DNA of 9,690 nt from Actinomycetota bacterium. GTDB lineage: Bacteria; Actinomycetota; Actinomycetes; S36-B12; UBA5976. A program made the translations under genes and the position numbers. The stretch is taken from the NCBI GenBank assembly GCA_009918865.1, contig RGCY01000033.1:1-9690 (forward strand), read 5' to 3'. How positions within the stretch are numbered: the first letter of the stretch is position 1; each line of letters opens with the position of its first letter. A model generated the notes under the pieces. It was not told where the DNA came from. It did no database searches and saw only the letters and a list, made by a program, of their open reading frames with translations. Positions 1 to 8,141 of this stretch are shown here, one piece after another.

Positions 1-1
1 A

Positions 2-238
2 GTAGGCCTGCTGAGGGGCGCTTGGGCGCTCACATCCAGGCTTCTTGCAAAAGGGATAAACCGTGTTCCGAGGGATCTCCGTCCTAGGCCTTCCAGGGCG
101 CTTTAGAAAGGGTTTACGGGCCTCTCTGAGCTTGGCCCGCCATTCCGAATAAAGCTCCTCACACCGACTAAGCCACTCGGCCTTTTCTGCGTCCGTGATC
201 TTGCCGTTGGTGTGGAGGATGTCGAACGTGGCGCGCAT
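2..238 (-). CDS. Unidentified partial reading frame of foreign character at the left edge
   Basis: I do not recognise this product. From an ATG at 238 the minus strand stays open to the window edge, giving at least 79 residues. It begins MRATFDILHTNGKITDAEKA, continues with a charged, probably helical stretch rich in Glu, Lys, Arg and Trp, then a basic Pro/Arg segment, and ends with a CKKPGC pair of cysteines that could be part of a metal-binding knuckle. The frame is also open upstream of the ATG, into what is still accD, so the true start is unknown; no Shine-Dalgarno sequence precedes the ATG. Codon use differs from the neighbouring operon: AGA, several AGG, CTA and many CCT codons. This is either the beginning of an inserted element or DNA joined wrongly during assembly. 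It could also be non-coding, since an open frame of this length can arise by chance. Confidence 0.3.
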   Translation of the reverse strand, partial: MRATFDILHTNGKITDAEKAEWLSRCEELYSEWRAKLREARKPFLKRPGRPRTEIPRNTVYPFCKKPGCERPSAPQQAY

Positions 239-1472
239 CTTTTTGATCAGGCGGGACTTCAGCCAGCCGCCTGCGGTGCAAGATTCGAATCGCGGCCACA
301 GAACCCATCACCGCAACCTGCGCATCCGGCCAAGCAAAGACTCGAGTTGCACCAAGTGACGCAGAGTTCATCGCCACATATGCGCCGCCGTAGGCCTTTC
401 GAGTGATGACGGTAATCCGGGGCACCACACACTCCGCGAATGCGTGGAGCAGTTTCGCGCCGCGGCGCACGACCCCATCCCATTCCTGACCAACGCCGGG
501 CAAGTAGCCGGGCACATCCACAACCACAATCAGCGGAACGGCAAAGGCGTCACACATGCGCACAAACCGAGCGGCCTTCTCTGCACTTGCCGAATCGAGG
601 CAGCCACCAAGGCGCAGGGGATTGTTCGCCACCACACCCATCGTGCGTCCACCAACGCGACCAAGGGCGGTGACCATGTTCGGTGCCCAGCGTTCATGCA
701 GTTCACACATGGAGTCGGCGTCGAAAATGTGCTGCACCAAGGGGTGCACGTCGTAGGCACGCTTTGCAATTTCGGGTAGGTATTGACCCAAGTCAGTGTC
801 TTCAATTGCATCAAGATCAAGGGAGCCTTGGCGACCCAACAAGTTAGCGACTGTGCGTGCGTGCTCAAGAGCGTCGGCTTCAGATTCGCCGACGATGTGA
901 ACAACGCCGGAACGGCGCGCGTGAGGTTCGGCGCCACCGAGACGTTCCATGTCAACGTCTTCACCGGTGACGGAGCGCACCACTTCCGGTCCGGTCACGA
1001 ACACGCGGCCGTCTGGAGCCATGATGACAACATCGGTGAGTGCCGGGCCATAAGCAGCACCACCTGCAGCAGGGCCAAGCACAACCGAGATTTGCGGTAC
1101 TCGCCCTGATGCGCGCGTCATGGCTGCGAACACGCGACCCACACCATCAAGTGATTCCACGCCTTCACGCAATCGCGCACCACCGGAGTGCCATAGGCCG
1201 ATGATGGGGCAGGAATCAGCAAGTGCGCGGTCATACGCAGCAACGATGGCAGCGCAACCGGCGGCACCCATCGCTCCACCTTGCACCGTTGGGTCAGAGC
1301 AGAACGCAACGACTTCATTACCGTGAATGCGGCCAGTGGCACCCACAAAACCACGGTCGTCCAATGGCGTGAAGGCAGTCCACTTCCCATCGTCGAACAA
1401 GGCGCTCAAACGGGCCTGCGGACTACGTGGGTCTATCTCTGTTGATTCCGGGACAGTGGGGGCTTGCGTCAT
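168..1472 (-). pseudogene. accD: Acyl-CoA carboxylase carboxyltransferase (beta) subunit, AccD6-type, C-terminus replaced
   Basis: The carboxyltransferase beta subunit moves CO2 from biotin on an alpha chain (not in this window) to acetyl- or propionyl-CoA, making malonyl- or methylmalonyl-CoA for the fatty acid genes upstream. Both crotonase-like halves are visible: GPAAGGAAYGPALTD (residues 133-147) supplies the first oxyanion hole, NNPLRLGGCLDSASAEKAARF (about 283-303) and VVDVPGYLPGVGQEWDGVVRRG follow, and RKAYGGAYVAMNS (358-370) supplies the second. Family resemblance continues through AVMGSVAAIRILHRRRLAEVPPD (to about 409). The last ~20 residues, from about base 240 down, are low-complexity and Arg/His-rich and match nothing in the family, where about 45-55 more residues ending near a GVVDEVIDP motif are expected. 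Two start codons are in tandem (1475 and 1472). AGGAG at 1483-1479 is 3 bases from the first and 6 from the second, so I prefer 1472. Both overlap the fabF stop, implying translational coupling. Confidence 0.85.
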
Positions 1473-2710
1473 CATGCGCTCCTGAACACCAGGGCCACAT
1501 CATGGCCGCCGAATCCGAATGAATTGTTGATTGCGTGTAGTTCACCTGCGGCAAGTGTGTATTCAGAAGTTGCAACGTGCAGGTCAATCTCAGGATCTTG
1601 GTTGTCCAGATTGATGGTTGGTGGGACTACCCGGTCGCGCAGTGCGAGCAATGTGGCAATGCTCTCCAAAGCGCCGGCGCCACCGAGCAGGTGCCCAGTC
1701 ATGGACTTCGTTGCGGTCACGATGGCATTGCGCGCATGCGCCCCCAGTGCTGCATGAATCGCATGTGCCTCTGCAACATCCCCGGCTGGAGTTGATGTTG
1801 CGTGAGCATTGATGTGTGCAACATCTGCCGCAGTGATGCCTGCATCGTTCATCGCTTGCATCATTGCGCGCGCGGCTCCACTGCCACTGGGATCAGGTTG
1901 TGCAATGTGGTGGCCATCGGCAGTCATTCCAAAACCTGCAACATATCCATAGATGCGCGCACCACGCGCTTTGGCAGATTCTTCCGATTCCAACACCAGC
2001 ACGCCCGAACCTTCACCCATGACGAAGCCATCGCGGTCCACGTCGTAGGGCCGAGATGCCCGTTGTGGGTCGTCGTTGCGAGTTGAGAGCGCACGCATTG
2101 CCGCGAAGCAGGCGACTGGCACGGGATGGATTGCTGCCTCACACCCACCTGCCACCACCACATCTGCGCGGCCAAGTTGAATCAACATGCTCGCCCATGC
2201 GATGGCCTCTGCGCCCGATGCACATGCACTCACGGGTGAGTGAACGCCACCGCGAGCCTTGAGGTCGAGCGCCACTGTGGCGGTGGGGCCGTTGGGCATC
2301 AGCATTGGCACGGAGTTGGGGGAGATGCGGCTCCAACCACGCTCGCGTAACACGTCTGCTGCGTCAAGCAGCGTCTGCGCGCCACCGATGCCGGAGGAGA
2401 CGATCACCGATAGTCGTTCAAGGTCCACCTCTGGCTTGCCAGCATCGGCCCACGCTTCGCGGGCAGCGATGAGAGCAAATTGTTCAGAGCGATCGAGTTT
2501 GCGTGCTTCCACGCGTTCGAGTTGCTCGGCAGGGTCCACCATCGCCACGCCCGCAAAGCGAGCAGGGATTTCGTAGTCCTCATATGCACCGCCCAGACTG
2601 CGCACACCGGAAACGCCGGCGCGCAAGTTGGCCCAGGTGGTTGCAGCGTCGCTGCCAACAGGTGTGGTGGCACCAATGCCTGTGACGACAACCTTGCGCT
2701 CAGTGAGCAT
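1472..2710 (-). CDS. fabF: 3-oxoacyl-ACP synthase II (FabF/KasA family)
   Basis: This is the elongating beta-ketoacyl-ACP synthase of FAS-II. It condenses malonyl-ACP with an acyl chain held on its cysteine, in the cytoplasm. The 412-residue product has the standard family length, and its catalytic residues fall at the same numbers as in E. coli FabF: Cys163 in SACASGAEA, His303 in INAHATSTP, Lys335 and His340 in TKSMTGH, followed by the glycine-rich NNSFGFGGHDVAL near the C-terminus. The NAHATSTP form, rather than NAHGTSTP, and the NNSFGFGGH ending resemble mycobacterial KasA. The start is ATG 2710, because GAGGGAG lies at 2725-2719 and the protein then begins MLTERKVVVTGIG as in the family; an extension to 2743 adds residues that look unrelated. 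The gene lies 69 bases after acpP, and its stop overlaps the accD start. Confidence 0.95.
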   Translation of the reverse strand: MLTERKVVVTGIGATTPVGSDAATTWANLRAGVSGVRSLGGAYEDYEIPARFAGVAMVDPAEQLERVEARKLDRSEQFALIAAREAWADAGKPEVDLERLSVIVSSGIGGAQTLLDAADVLRERGWSRISPNSVPMLMPNGPTATVALDLKARGGVHSPVSACASGAEAIAWASMLIQLGRADVVVAGGCEAAIHPVPVACFAAMRALSTRNDDPQRASRPYDVDRDGFVMGEGSGVLVLESEESAKARGARIYGYVAGFGMTADGHHIAQPDPSGSGAARAMMQAMNDAGITAADVAHINAHATSTPAGDVAEAHAIHAALGAHARNAIVTATKSMTGHLLGGAGALESIATLLALRDRVVPPTINLDNQDPEIDLHVATSEYTLAAGELHAINNSFGFGGHDVALVFRSA

Positions 2711-2779
2711 CACATCATCTCCCTCACGGAACGACCGAACCACACAGTGCGCGGTCCGGTGGGGCTATCCGCGTGTAGC

Positions 2780-3019
2780 TCAGGAATTCGCGGTGATGTA
2801 TTTGACGGCGTCGCCGACGGTCTTCAGGTTTGCAACCTGGTCATCGGGAATCTTCACGCCAAACTTGTCTTCGCAGGCCATGACAACTTCAACCATGGAC
2901 AGCGAGTCGATGTCGAGGTCGTCCACGAACGACTTGTCCATTGCCACAGAGTCAACGGGCACTCCGGCGATGTCGTTGCAGATAGTCGCAAGACCATCAA
3001 GGACGTCTTTCTCGGACAT
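2780..3019 (-). CDS. acpP: Acyl carrier protein
   Basis: This small acidic carrier holds the growing fatty acyl chain on a phosphopantetheine arm attached to Ser39 in DIDSLSMVEVV. It passes substrates among FabD, FabH and FabF, all encoded beside it. The 79 residues (MSEKDVLDGL start, KYITANS end) match normal type II ACP length. The helix II recognition region DSLSMVEVVMACEDKFGVKIPDD is intact and acidic, as needed to dock on the partner enzymes. The ATG at 3019 is chosen because a strong AAGGAG lies 6 bases upstream. The frame is open back to 3094, but that would overlap the end of fabH with non-ACP-like residues. The strong ribosome site fits the high level of ACP that FAS-II needs. A small hairpin precedes it in the 41-base gap after fabH. 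Confidence 0.97.
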   Translation of the reverse strand: MSEKDVLDGLATICNDIAGVPVDSVAMDKSFVDDLDIDSLSMVEVVMACEDKFGVKIPDDQVANLKTVGDAVKYITANS

Positions 3020-3036
3020 GTGTCTCTCCTTGTCGT

Positions 3037-3051
3037 GTGTGAGGCCCACAC
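3037..3051 (-). other. Small intercistronic hairpin before acpP
   Basis: GTGTG (3037-3041) and CACAC (3047-3051) can pair around a five-base loop in the fabH-acpP gap, just upstream of the acpP ribosome binding site. No U-run follows, so it is not a terminator. It could protect the 5' end of a processed acpP message, but a five-pair stem is weak and may be chance. Confidence 0.25.
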
Positions 3052-3060
3052 CAGTTGATG

Positions 3061-4074
3061 TCAGCCTGGGATGCGGACGACTTGCGCCGACCACACCAAA
3101 CCTGCGCCAAATCCAATCAGCAGTGCTAATCCACCGGTGGGAAGGCGCCCTTCGGCGCGCAGGGCATCCATCGCCAAGGGGATTGATGCTGCGGACGTGT
3201 TACCCATGTGGGTGATGTCTCTGGCCACGGTGACGTTCTCTGGTAGCCCGAGATACTTGATCATCGCATCGGTGATGCGGTTATTCGCTTGATGCGGAAT
3301 GAAGCAGTCAAGGTCTTCCGGCTTGATGCCTGCCGCGGCAACGGCTTCAGCTGCTGCTTTCGCCATTTCGGCCACCGCCCAGCGAAACACAGTCTGGCCT
3401 TGCATGGTCAACAGCGGTCGAGTGTCCCCATGCTCAAGAACTGGGTCCGTGCGCCGCGGTCGCCGTGGAGTGGAAGTGATGACCTCGGCTTGCGTGCCAT
3501 CAGAACCCCAGACTGCTGGGCCGATGCCTGGGATGTCACTTGGTCCGACAACAGCAGCACCTGCGCCATCTGCGAAAAGGAACGCGGTGCCGCGGTCGTC
3601 GAGGTCGGTGAAGTCCGAGAGTTTCTCGGCACCGATGACCAGCACGTATTTCGCGGAGCCCGCACGCACGAGTGCATCTGCCATGTTGATGCCGTAGGAG
3701 AAACCGGCGCATGCGGCGGAGATATCCAACGCTGCGCCGCGGCTACCAATGCGCCCGGCCACGATGCTCGACACCGATGGTGTGATGAGCAAGTGAGAAA
3801 CCGTGCTCACAATGATGGCGCCGATGTCTTCGCCAGTGATGTTGGCATCAGCGAGCGCGCGCTCTGCTGCAGCAAGCGCCATATCAACGACCGTTTCATC
3901 GTCTCGCGCCCAACGTCGCTCGACGATTCCGCTGCGTTCTTGAATCCACTCATCACTTGAATCAATGCGGTCAACGAGTTCGGAGTTAGGCACCACGCGC
4001 GTTGGTCGGTAGGAGCCGAATCCATAAATGCGAGCGAAAGGTCCGCCGGTGGTGGCGGTGATAGTTGCACTCAC
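3061..4074 (-). CDS. fabH: 3-oxoacyl-ACP synthase III (FabH), chain initiation
   Basis: FabH starts fatty acid synthesis by condensing an acyl-CoA primer with malonyl-ACP. In actinomycetes it often takes branched primers as well as acetyl-CoA; the specificity here cannot be read from sequence by eye. The catalytic triad is complete: Cys122 in ISAACAGFSYG, His261 in IPHQANNRI and Asn292 in MGNTSAASIP. The N-terminal DEWIQERSGI corresponds to the family's common DEWIxxRTGI. The C-terminal GFGAGLVWSAQVVR is typical. At 337 residues it has normal length. I place the start at GTG 4074, which overlaps the fabD stop as GTGA and has GAGGG upstream; the frame is open to 4146, but those extra residues lie inside fabD and look non-homologous. 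The overlap implies translational coupling to fabD. Confidence 0.95.
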   Translation of the reverse strand: MSATITATTGGPFARIYGFGSYRPTRVVPNSELVDRIDSSDEWIQERSGIVERRWARDDETVVDMALAAAERALADANITGEDIGAIIVSTVSHLLITPSVSSIVAGRIGSRGAALDISAACAGFSYGINMADALVRAGSAKYVLVIGAEKLSDFTDLDDRGTAFLFADGAGAAVVGPSDIPGIGPAVWGSDGTQAEVITSTPRRPRRTDPVLEHGDTRPLLTMQGQTVFRWAVAEMAKAAAEAVAAAGIKPEDLDCFIPHQANNRITDAMIKYLGLPENVTVARDITHMGNTSAASIPLAMDALRAEGRLPTGGLALLIGFGAGLVWSAQVVRIPG

Positions 4075-5246
4075 AGCGCACCCTCTGGGTGAAGGCGCAC
4101 AATCCCCTGACCGGGATTCACAGGGTCGCCATCTGAAGCCAACCATTCAACGACGAGTCCATCGTGTGGAGAAACGACGTCGATGGTTTCGCGAAGACTT
4201 GTGATGGTGCCGATGGTGGACCCGGCGGAGAACTTTTCAGCATCGCTGTTGCGACGGAATGTGCCCTTGGCTGGTGCGACCACGAGTCGCCACGCAGGCT
4301 CATCTGCAGCAGCCGAAGGTGCACCATGGCGGGCAATCAGATCGTGGGCGGCTGCAATGTCGTCAGGGGTCTTTACTGCGAGAACTTCGACTCCAGGCAG
4401 CGCGCGCTTAGCCAATCCAGCAAGCGTGCCGGCAGGAGGTAGCTCGATTAGCGCGGTGACACCCATGTCAGCCATTGTTTCCATGCACAGATCCCAGCGC
4501 ACAGGGTTGGCCACTTGGGTCACTAGGCGCGTGAGGATGTCTCGACCTTCGCGTACGACCTGGCCATCGGCATTGCTCAGCAATGGCACCCGGGCATCGT
4601 GGGTGCTGATGGCGCGTGCGTAGTCGCCCAGCAGTGCGACTGCTGGGCGCATATGTTCGGTGTGGAAAGCCCCAGCGACTTGTAGGCGAATCCGACGTGC
4701 GCCGGCCGGTGGATTTTCATCAAATGCATCGAGTTCGGCGATGGTGCCAGCGGCCACTACTTGTCCGGCTCCATTCATGTTGGCCGCAGTCAACCCATGG
4801 GATGCGATGCTGGCCAAAACTTCGTCGGAATCACCACCAAGCACTGCGGTCATGCCGGTGGGGGTCGTCGCGGCGGCTTTCGCCATCGCCGCGCCGCGTT
4901 CACGCACGAACACCATGGCCTGTTCTGCGCTGAGCACACCGGCGCCCACGGCAATCGTGATTTCGCCAACACTGTGCCCGGCGCCAACGCCGACGTTGGT
5001 GTAAGCCTCCGAAGGGTGGGGGAAGATTTCAAGAAGACTCACAAGGCCGGCTGCGACGATGAGGGGTTGAGCAACCGCGGTGTCCTTGATGGTGTCGGCG
5101 TCGCTGGTGGTGCCGTGGGCAATCAAATCAATGCCGGCCACTGCAGAGAGCCAGCGCAGCCGGTCGTGCACGCGTGGGATGGCAAGCCACGGCTCGAGGA
5201 ACCCGGGAACTTGTGAGCCTTGGCCGGGCGCGACGACGACTAGCAC
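4071..5246 (-). CDS. fabD: Malonyl-CoA:ACP transacylase (FabD) with C-terminal degenerate biotinyl/lipoyl-like domain
   Basis: Residues 1 to about 300 form the malonyltransferase that loads malonate from CoA onto ACP. Visible are PGQGSQ (7-12), the nucleophile elbow GHSVGE with Ser92, Arg117 in VRERGAAM, catalytic His195 in AFHTEHM, and Gln245 in TQVANPVRW. The enzyme normally ends near 305-320 residues; this one has 391. After a short Ala-rich linker (about 307-317), residues 318-391 resemble a biotinyl carrier domain: VVAPAKGTFRR at its start, a GTITSLRETIDVVSP hairpin region, and DGLVVEWLASDGDPVNPGQG near its end. Where biotinyl domains have EAMK, this has SLRE, so the biotinylated lysine is missing. 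No stop, frameshift or convincing internal start separates the two parts, so it is a real fusion. The start is GTG 5246, with AGGA 9 bases upstream. Confidence 0.93.
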   Translation of the reverse strand: MLVVVAPGQGSQVPGFLEPWLAIPRVHDRLRWLSAVAGIDLIAHGTTSDADTIKDTAVAQPLIVAAGLVSLLEIFPHPSEAYTNVGVGAGHSVGEITIAVGAGVLSAEQAMVFVRERGAAMAKAAATTPTGMTAVLGGDSDEVLASIASHGLTAANMNGAGQVVAAGTIAELDAFDENPPAGARRIRLQVAGAFHTEHMRPAVALLGDYARAISTHDARVPLLSNADGQVVREGRDILTRLVTQVANPVRWDLCMETMADMGVTALIELPPAGTLAGLAKRALPGVEVLAVKTPDDIAAAHDLIARHGAPSAAADEPAWRLVVAPAKGTFRRNSDAEKFSAGSTIGTITSLRETIDVVSPHDGLVVEWLASDGDPVNPGQGIVRLHPEGAL

Positions 5247-5320
5247 GAGGATGAATCCTAGTCAGGGTGGGCTATGACACACCCCGACAGTTTGCCTGGG
5301 CGACACCGACAGTTAACTGC
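5247..5320 (-). promoter_or_regulatory. Candidate fabD promoter with direct-repeat operator
   Basis: The gap between aceE and fabD is 165 bases. Read toward fabD, AACTGTCGG occurs twice (5314-5306 and 5292-5284), exactly 22 bases apart, about two helical turns, so both copies face the same side of the DNA. The distal copy is part of a perfect palindrome CAGTTAACTG (5310-5319). A TAGGAT hexamer (5260-5255) resembles an actinobacterial -10 box, with only a poor -35 (GGTGTG, 5283-5278) directly beside the proximal repeat. A weak -35 with repeats abutting it is the usual arrangement for an activator site. The TAGGAT also contains the likely ribosome site AGGA and lies 8 bases before the GTG, so a leaderless transcript is possible as well. 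The motifs are seen; the function is inference. Confidence 0.4.
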
Positions 5321-5411
5321 GCACAAAAGGCGCAGGTCAGAGCGCGCTTTGGAGTAACGAGAGTGTCGCCCGGGTGGCCGTCAGGTGACCAGACTCAACC
5401 TCTCGCCAGCC

Positions 5412-8141
5412 TCAGCCTGAGCCTTCGGTGGAACCGGCGTCGGCAGCCGCTGGGTCGTGGAGGTCGTACTTGCGCACGGCTTCGGTGACCTTGGCTGCAT
5501 CAATCTCGCCCCGGTCGGCCAGCGCAGCCAACGTGCGCACAACGATGGACTGTGCATCCACAAGGAAGTGCCGGCGTAGGGCGCCGCGAGTGTCAGACAT
5601 ACCCCAGCCATCGGTTCCCAAGGTGGCGTAGTCGCCTGGCACCCACTCGCGAATCTGGTCTTGCACCGCACGCATGTAGTCGCTGACGCCGATGAACGGA
5701 CCTTGTGAGCCTGAGAGAGCGGAAGTCACGAACGGGGTACGACGTGGCTGGTCGGGGTGGAGTAGCGCGTGCCGGTCACATTCGAGCCCATCGCGCCGAA
5801 GTTCATTCCACGACGTCACTGACCACACTTCGGCGGCCACGCCCCAGTCGTTGCGCAGCAACTCTTGCGCTTGCAATGCCCACGGCACTGCAACACCAGA
5901 TGCGAGCAATTGCGCGCGCGGCCCATCCGCATCGGCAGACTTGAGGTGGTAGATGCCCTTCAGGATGCCATCGATGTTGACGTTGTCCGGTTGTGCAGGT
6001 TGCACATAAGGCTCGTTGTACATCGTGATGTAGTAGAAGATGTCTTCTGCTTGCTCGCCATACATGCGCCGCAAACCATCCTTGATGATGTGCGCAAGTT
6101 CATAGGCGTACGCCGGGTCGTAGGCAACGACACCAGGGTTGGTTGCTGCTAACAAATGTGAGTGGCCGTCTTGGTGTTGTAAACCCTCACCGTTGAGCGT
6201 GGTGCGACCGGCGGTGGCACCGAGCACGAACCCGTTGCACATCTGGTCCATGGCGGCCCAGAATGAATCGCCGGTTCGTTGGAAACCGAACATGGAGTAG
6301 AAGATGTAAACCGGAATCATCGGTTCACCGTGGGTGGAGTAAGACGAACCTGCGGCTATGAACGATGACGTGGAGCCGGCTTCGTTGATGCCTTCATGCA
6401 GGATTTGGCCAGCAGTGTTTTCTTTGTAGGCCAACATGAGTTCTCGGTCGACGCTGACGTAGTTCTGACCCTTTGGCGAGTAAATCTTTTGCGTCGGGAA
6501 CAGCGAATCCATACCGAATGTGCGCGCCTCATCAGGGATGATGGGAACGAATCGGGGGCCGATGCCTTCGCTGCGCAATAGGTCTTTGAAGATACGCACG
6601 AACGCCATCGTCGTTGCCACAGGCTGAGTTCCAGAGCCGCGCATGCCTGCTTCGAATGCCGAGTCTGGTGGCATGGGTAGCGGTTTGCGCGCGCCGCGAC
6701 GAGTTGGCACCGGACCACCAAGTGCCGCGCGACGTTCGCGCAGGTATTGCATTTCCGCGGAGTCTTCTGCCGGCTTGAAGTACGCAGGCAAATAGGGGTC
6801 GAGTGCATCGTCGCTGAGCGGAATGTCCAACCGGTCGCGGAATGCTTTCAGGTCAGCGAGCGACAACTTCTTCATCTGGTGAGTGGCATTCCGACCTTCA
6901 AAAGTCGGACCAAGGGCATAACCCTTGATGGTCTTGGCAAGAATCACCGTCGGTTGACCCACACTGGCCGACGCCGCTGCGTAGGCAGCGTGAATCTTCA
7001 ATTCGTCGTGGCCACCACGACGCAGACGCCAAATCTGCTCATCGCTCCAGTCCTGCACTAACGCTGCCGTGCGTGGGTCGCGACCAAAGAAGTGTTCGCG
7101 CACATAAGCGCCGTTCTCAGCCTTGAATGTTTGGAAGTCGCCATCGAGTGTGGTGTTCATCAAGTTGATGAGTGCACCCTCGCGGTCAGCATCAAGCAAG
7201 CGATCCCACTCGCTACCCCAGATGACCTTGATGACATTCCAGCCAGCACCGCGGAACGTTCCTTCAAGTTCTTGAACGATTTTTCCGTTACCGCGCACTG
7301 GCCCATCGAGGCGTTGCAAGTTGCAGTTCACAACGAAAGTCAGGTTGTCCAAGCCTTCGCGAGCAGCAAGTCCAATTGCGCCCAATGACTCCGGCTCGTC
7401 CATTTCGCCATCGCCAAGGAACGCCCACACGCGTTGGTCGCTGGTGTCCTTGATGCCGCGGTTGTGGAGGTATTTGTTGAACCGCGCTTGATAAATCGCA
7501 TTCAATGGGCCAAGACCCATCGAAACAGTCGGGAACTGCCAGAAGTCCGGCATCAATCGTGGGTGGGGGTAGGAAGAGATGCTTGGTGAGTGTGAGAGTT
7601 CCTGACGGAAACCATCAAGGTGAGCCTCGCTTAGGCGACCTTCAAGGAATGCGCGTGCGTAGATGCCGGGGGAGCCGTGACCTTGGAAAAAGATTTGGTC
7701 GCCGCCTCCAGCGTGGTCTTGACCACGGAAGAAGTGATTGAAACCCACTTCATACAGGTGAGCGGTGGATGCATACGTGGAGATGTGGCCACCCACACCA
7801 ACGCCAGGACGCTGACCACGATGCACCGTGATGGCGGCATTCCACCGCAGGATTGCGCGAATGCGACTTTCAAGTTCACGGTCTCCGGGATATGCCGTTT
7901 GATCTTGCGGTGCGATTGTGTTGATGTAATCGGTTGAACGAATTCGTGGGATGTCCAGGCCACGCTCAGCGGCGGCCTTCAGCAGTTCCAAGATTAGGTA
8001 GCGCGCGCGTGCAGGGCCGGCATGCTCAATGACCGCGCCAAGCGATTCGGTCCACTCAATTGTTTCTAATGGGTCGACGTCGACGTATTGCGAGGGAATC
8101 TGCGCCGATTCGGCGGCTAGACGCTCGGGGGTCGTGGTCAC
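5412..8141 (-). CDS. aceE: Pyruvate dehydrogenase E1 component, homodimeric type
   Basis: This is the thiamine-diphosphate enzyme that decarboxylates pyruvate and passes the acetyl group to the lipoyl domain of E2, feeding acetyl-CoA into the TCA cycle and into the fatty acid genes just downstream. At 909 residues it has the size of the single-chain E1 (E. coli AceE 887), not the alpha/beta heterotetramer type. The N-terminal [12 protein letters not shown] (23-34) is typical. The thiamine-diphosphate/Mg site runs from [12 protein letters not shown] (241-252) to [11 protein letters not shown] (272-282). [22 protein letters not shown] and the later [14 protein letters not shown] and [18 protein letters not shown] segments are family hallmarks, and the frame is intact throughout. 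The start is GTG 8141, with AAGGA five bases upstream. The E2 and E3 genes are not in the window. No strong terminator follows, so some read-through into fabD is possible. Confidence 0.97.
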   Translation of the reverse strand: MTTTPERLAAESAQIPSQYVDVDPLETIEWTESLGAVIEHAGPARARYLILELLKAAAERGLDIPRIRSTDYINTIAPQDQTAYPGDRELESRIRAILRWNAAITVHRGQRPGVGVGGHISTYASTAHLYEVGFNHFFRGQDHAGGGDQIFFQGHGSPGIYARAFLEGRLSEAHLDGFRQELSHSPSISSYPHPRLMPDFWQFPTVSMGLGPLNAIYQARFNKYLHNRGIKDTSDQRVWAFLGDGEMDEPESLGAIGLAAREGLDNLTFVVNCNLQRLDGPVRGNGKIVQELEGTFRGAGWNVIKVIWGSEWDRLLDADREGALINLMNTTLDGDFQTFKAENGAYVREHFFGRDPRTAALVQDWSDEQIWRLRRGGHDELKIHAAYAAASASVGQPTVILAKTIKGYALGPTFEGRNATHQMKKLSLADLKAFRDRLDIPLSDDALDPYLPAYFKPAEDSAEMQYLRERRAALGGPVPTRRGARKPLPMPPDSAFEAGMRGSGTQPVATTMAFVRIFKDLLRSEGIGPRFVPIIPDEARTFGMDSLFPTQKIYSPKGQNYVSVDRELMLAYKENTAGQILHEGINEAGSTSSFIAAGSSYSTHGEPMIPVYIFYSMFGFQRTGDSFWAAMDQMCNGFVLGATAGRTTLNGEGLQHQDGHSHLLAATNPGVVAYDPAYAYELAHIIKDGLRRMYGEQAEDIFYYITMYNEPYVQPAQPDNVNIDGILKGIYHLKSADADGPRAQLLASGVAVPWALQAQELLRNDWGVAAEVWSVTSWNELRRDGLECDRHALLHPDQPRRTPFVTSALSGSQGPFIGVSDYMRAVQDQIREWVPGDYATLGTDGWGMSDTRGALRRHFLVDAQSIVVRTLAALADRGEIDAAKVTEAVRKYDLHDPAAADAGSTEGSG

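Noticed and set aside
168..260. Simple frameshift near the end of accD
   Set aside because: I read all three minus-strand frames to the window edge and none restores the family C-terminus, so a single indel does not explain it.
279..296. ATTCGAATC motif resembling a tRNA T-loop, which might have marked an integration site in the accD junction
   Set aside because: It is in frame within accD codons for AIRIL, no other tRNA arm is present around it, and it lies 40 or more bases from the apparent junction.
3289..3960. Long plus-strand frame of 223 codons opposite fabH
   Set aside because: It is antisense to a fully convincing fabH with an intact catalytic triad; such mirror frames are common in GC-biased genes, and the product is Cys/His-rich nonsense.
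4071..4340. Separate small biotin-carrier gene downstream of a normal-length fabD
   Set aside because: No stop codon separates it from fabD, and I see no in-frame start with a ribosome site; with the modification lysine absent it would not be a working carrier either.
5321..5411. Rho-independent terminator after aceE
   Set aside because: Only 4-5-pair GCGC stems near a short T-run can be drawn; none is strong enough to call.
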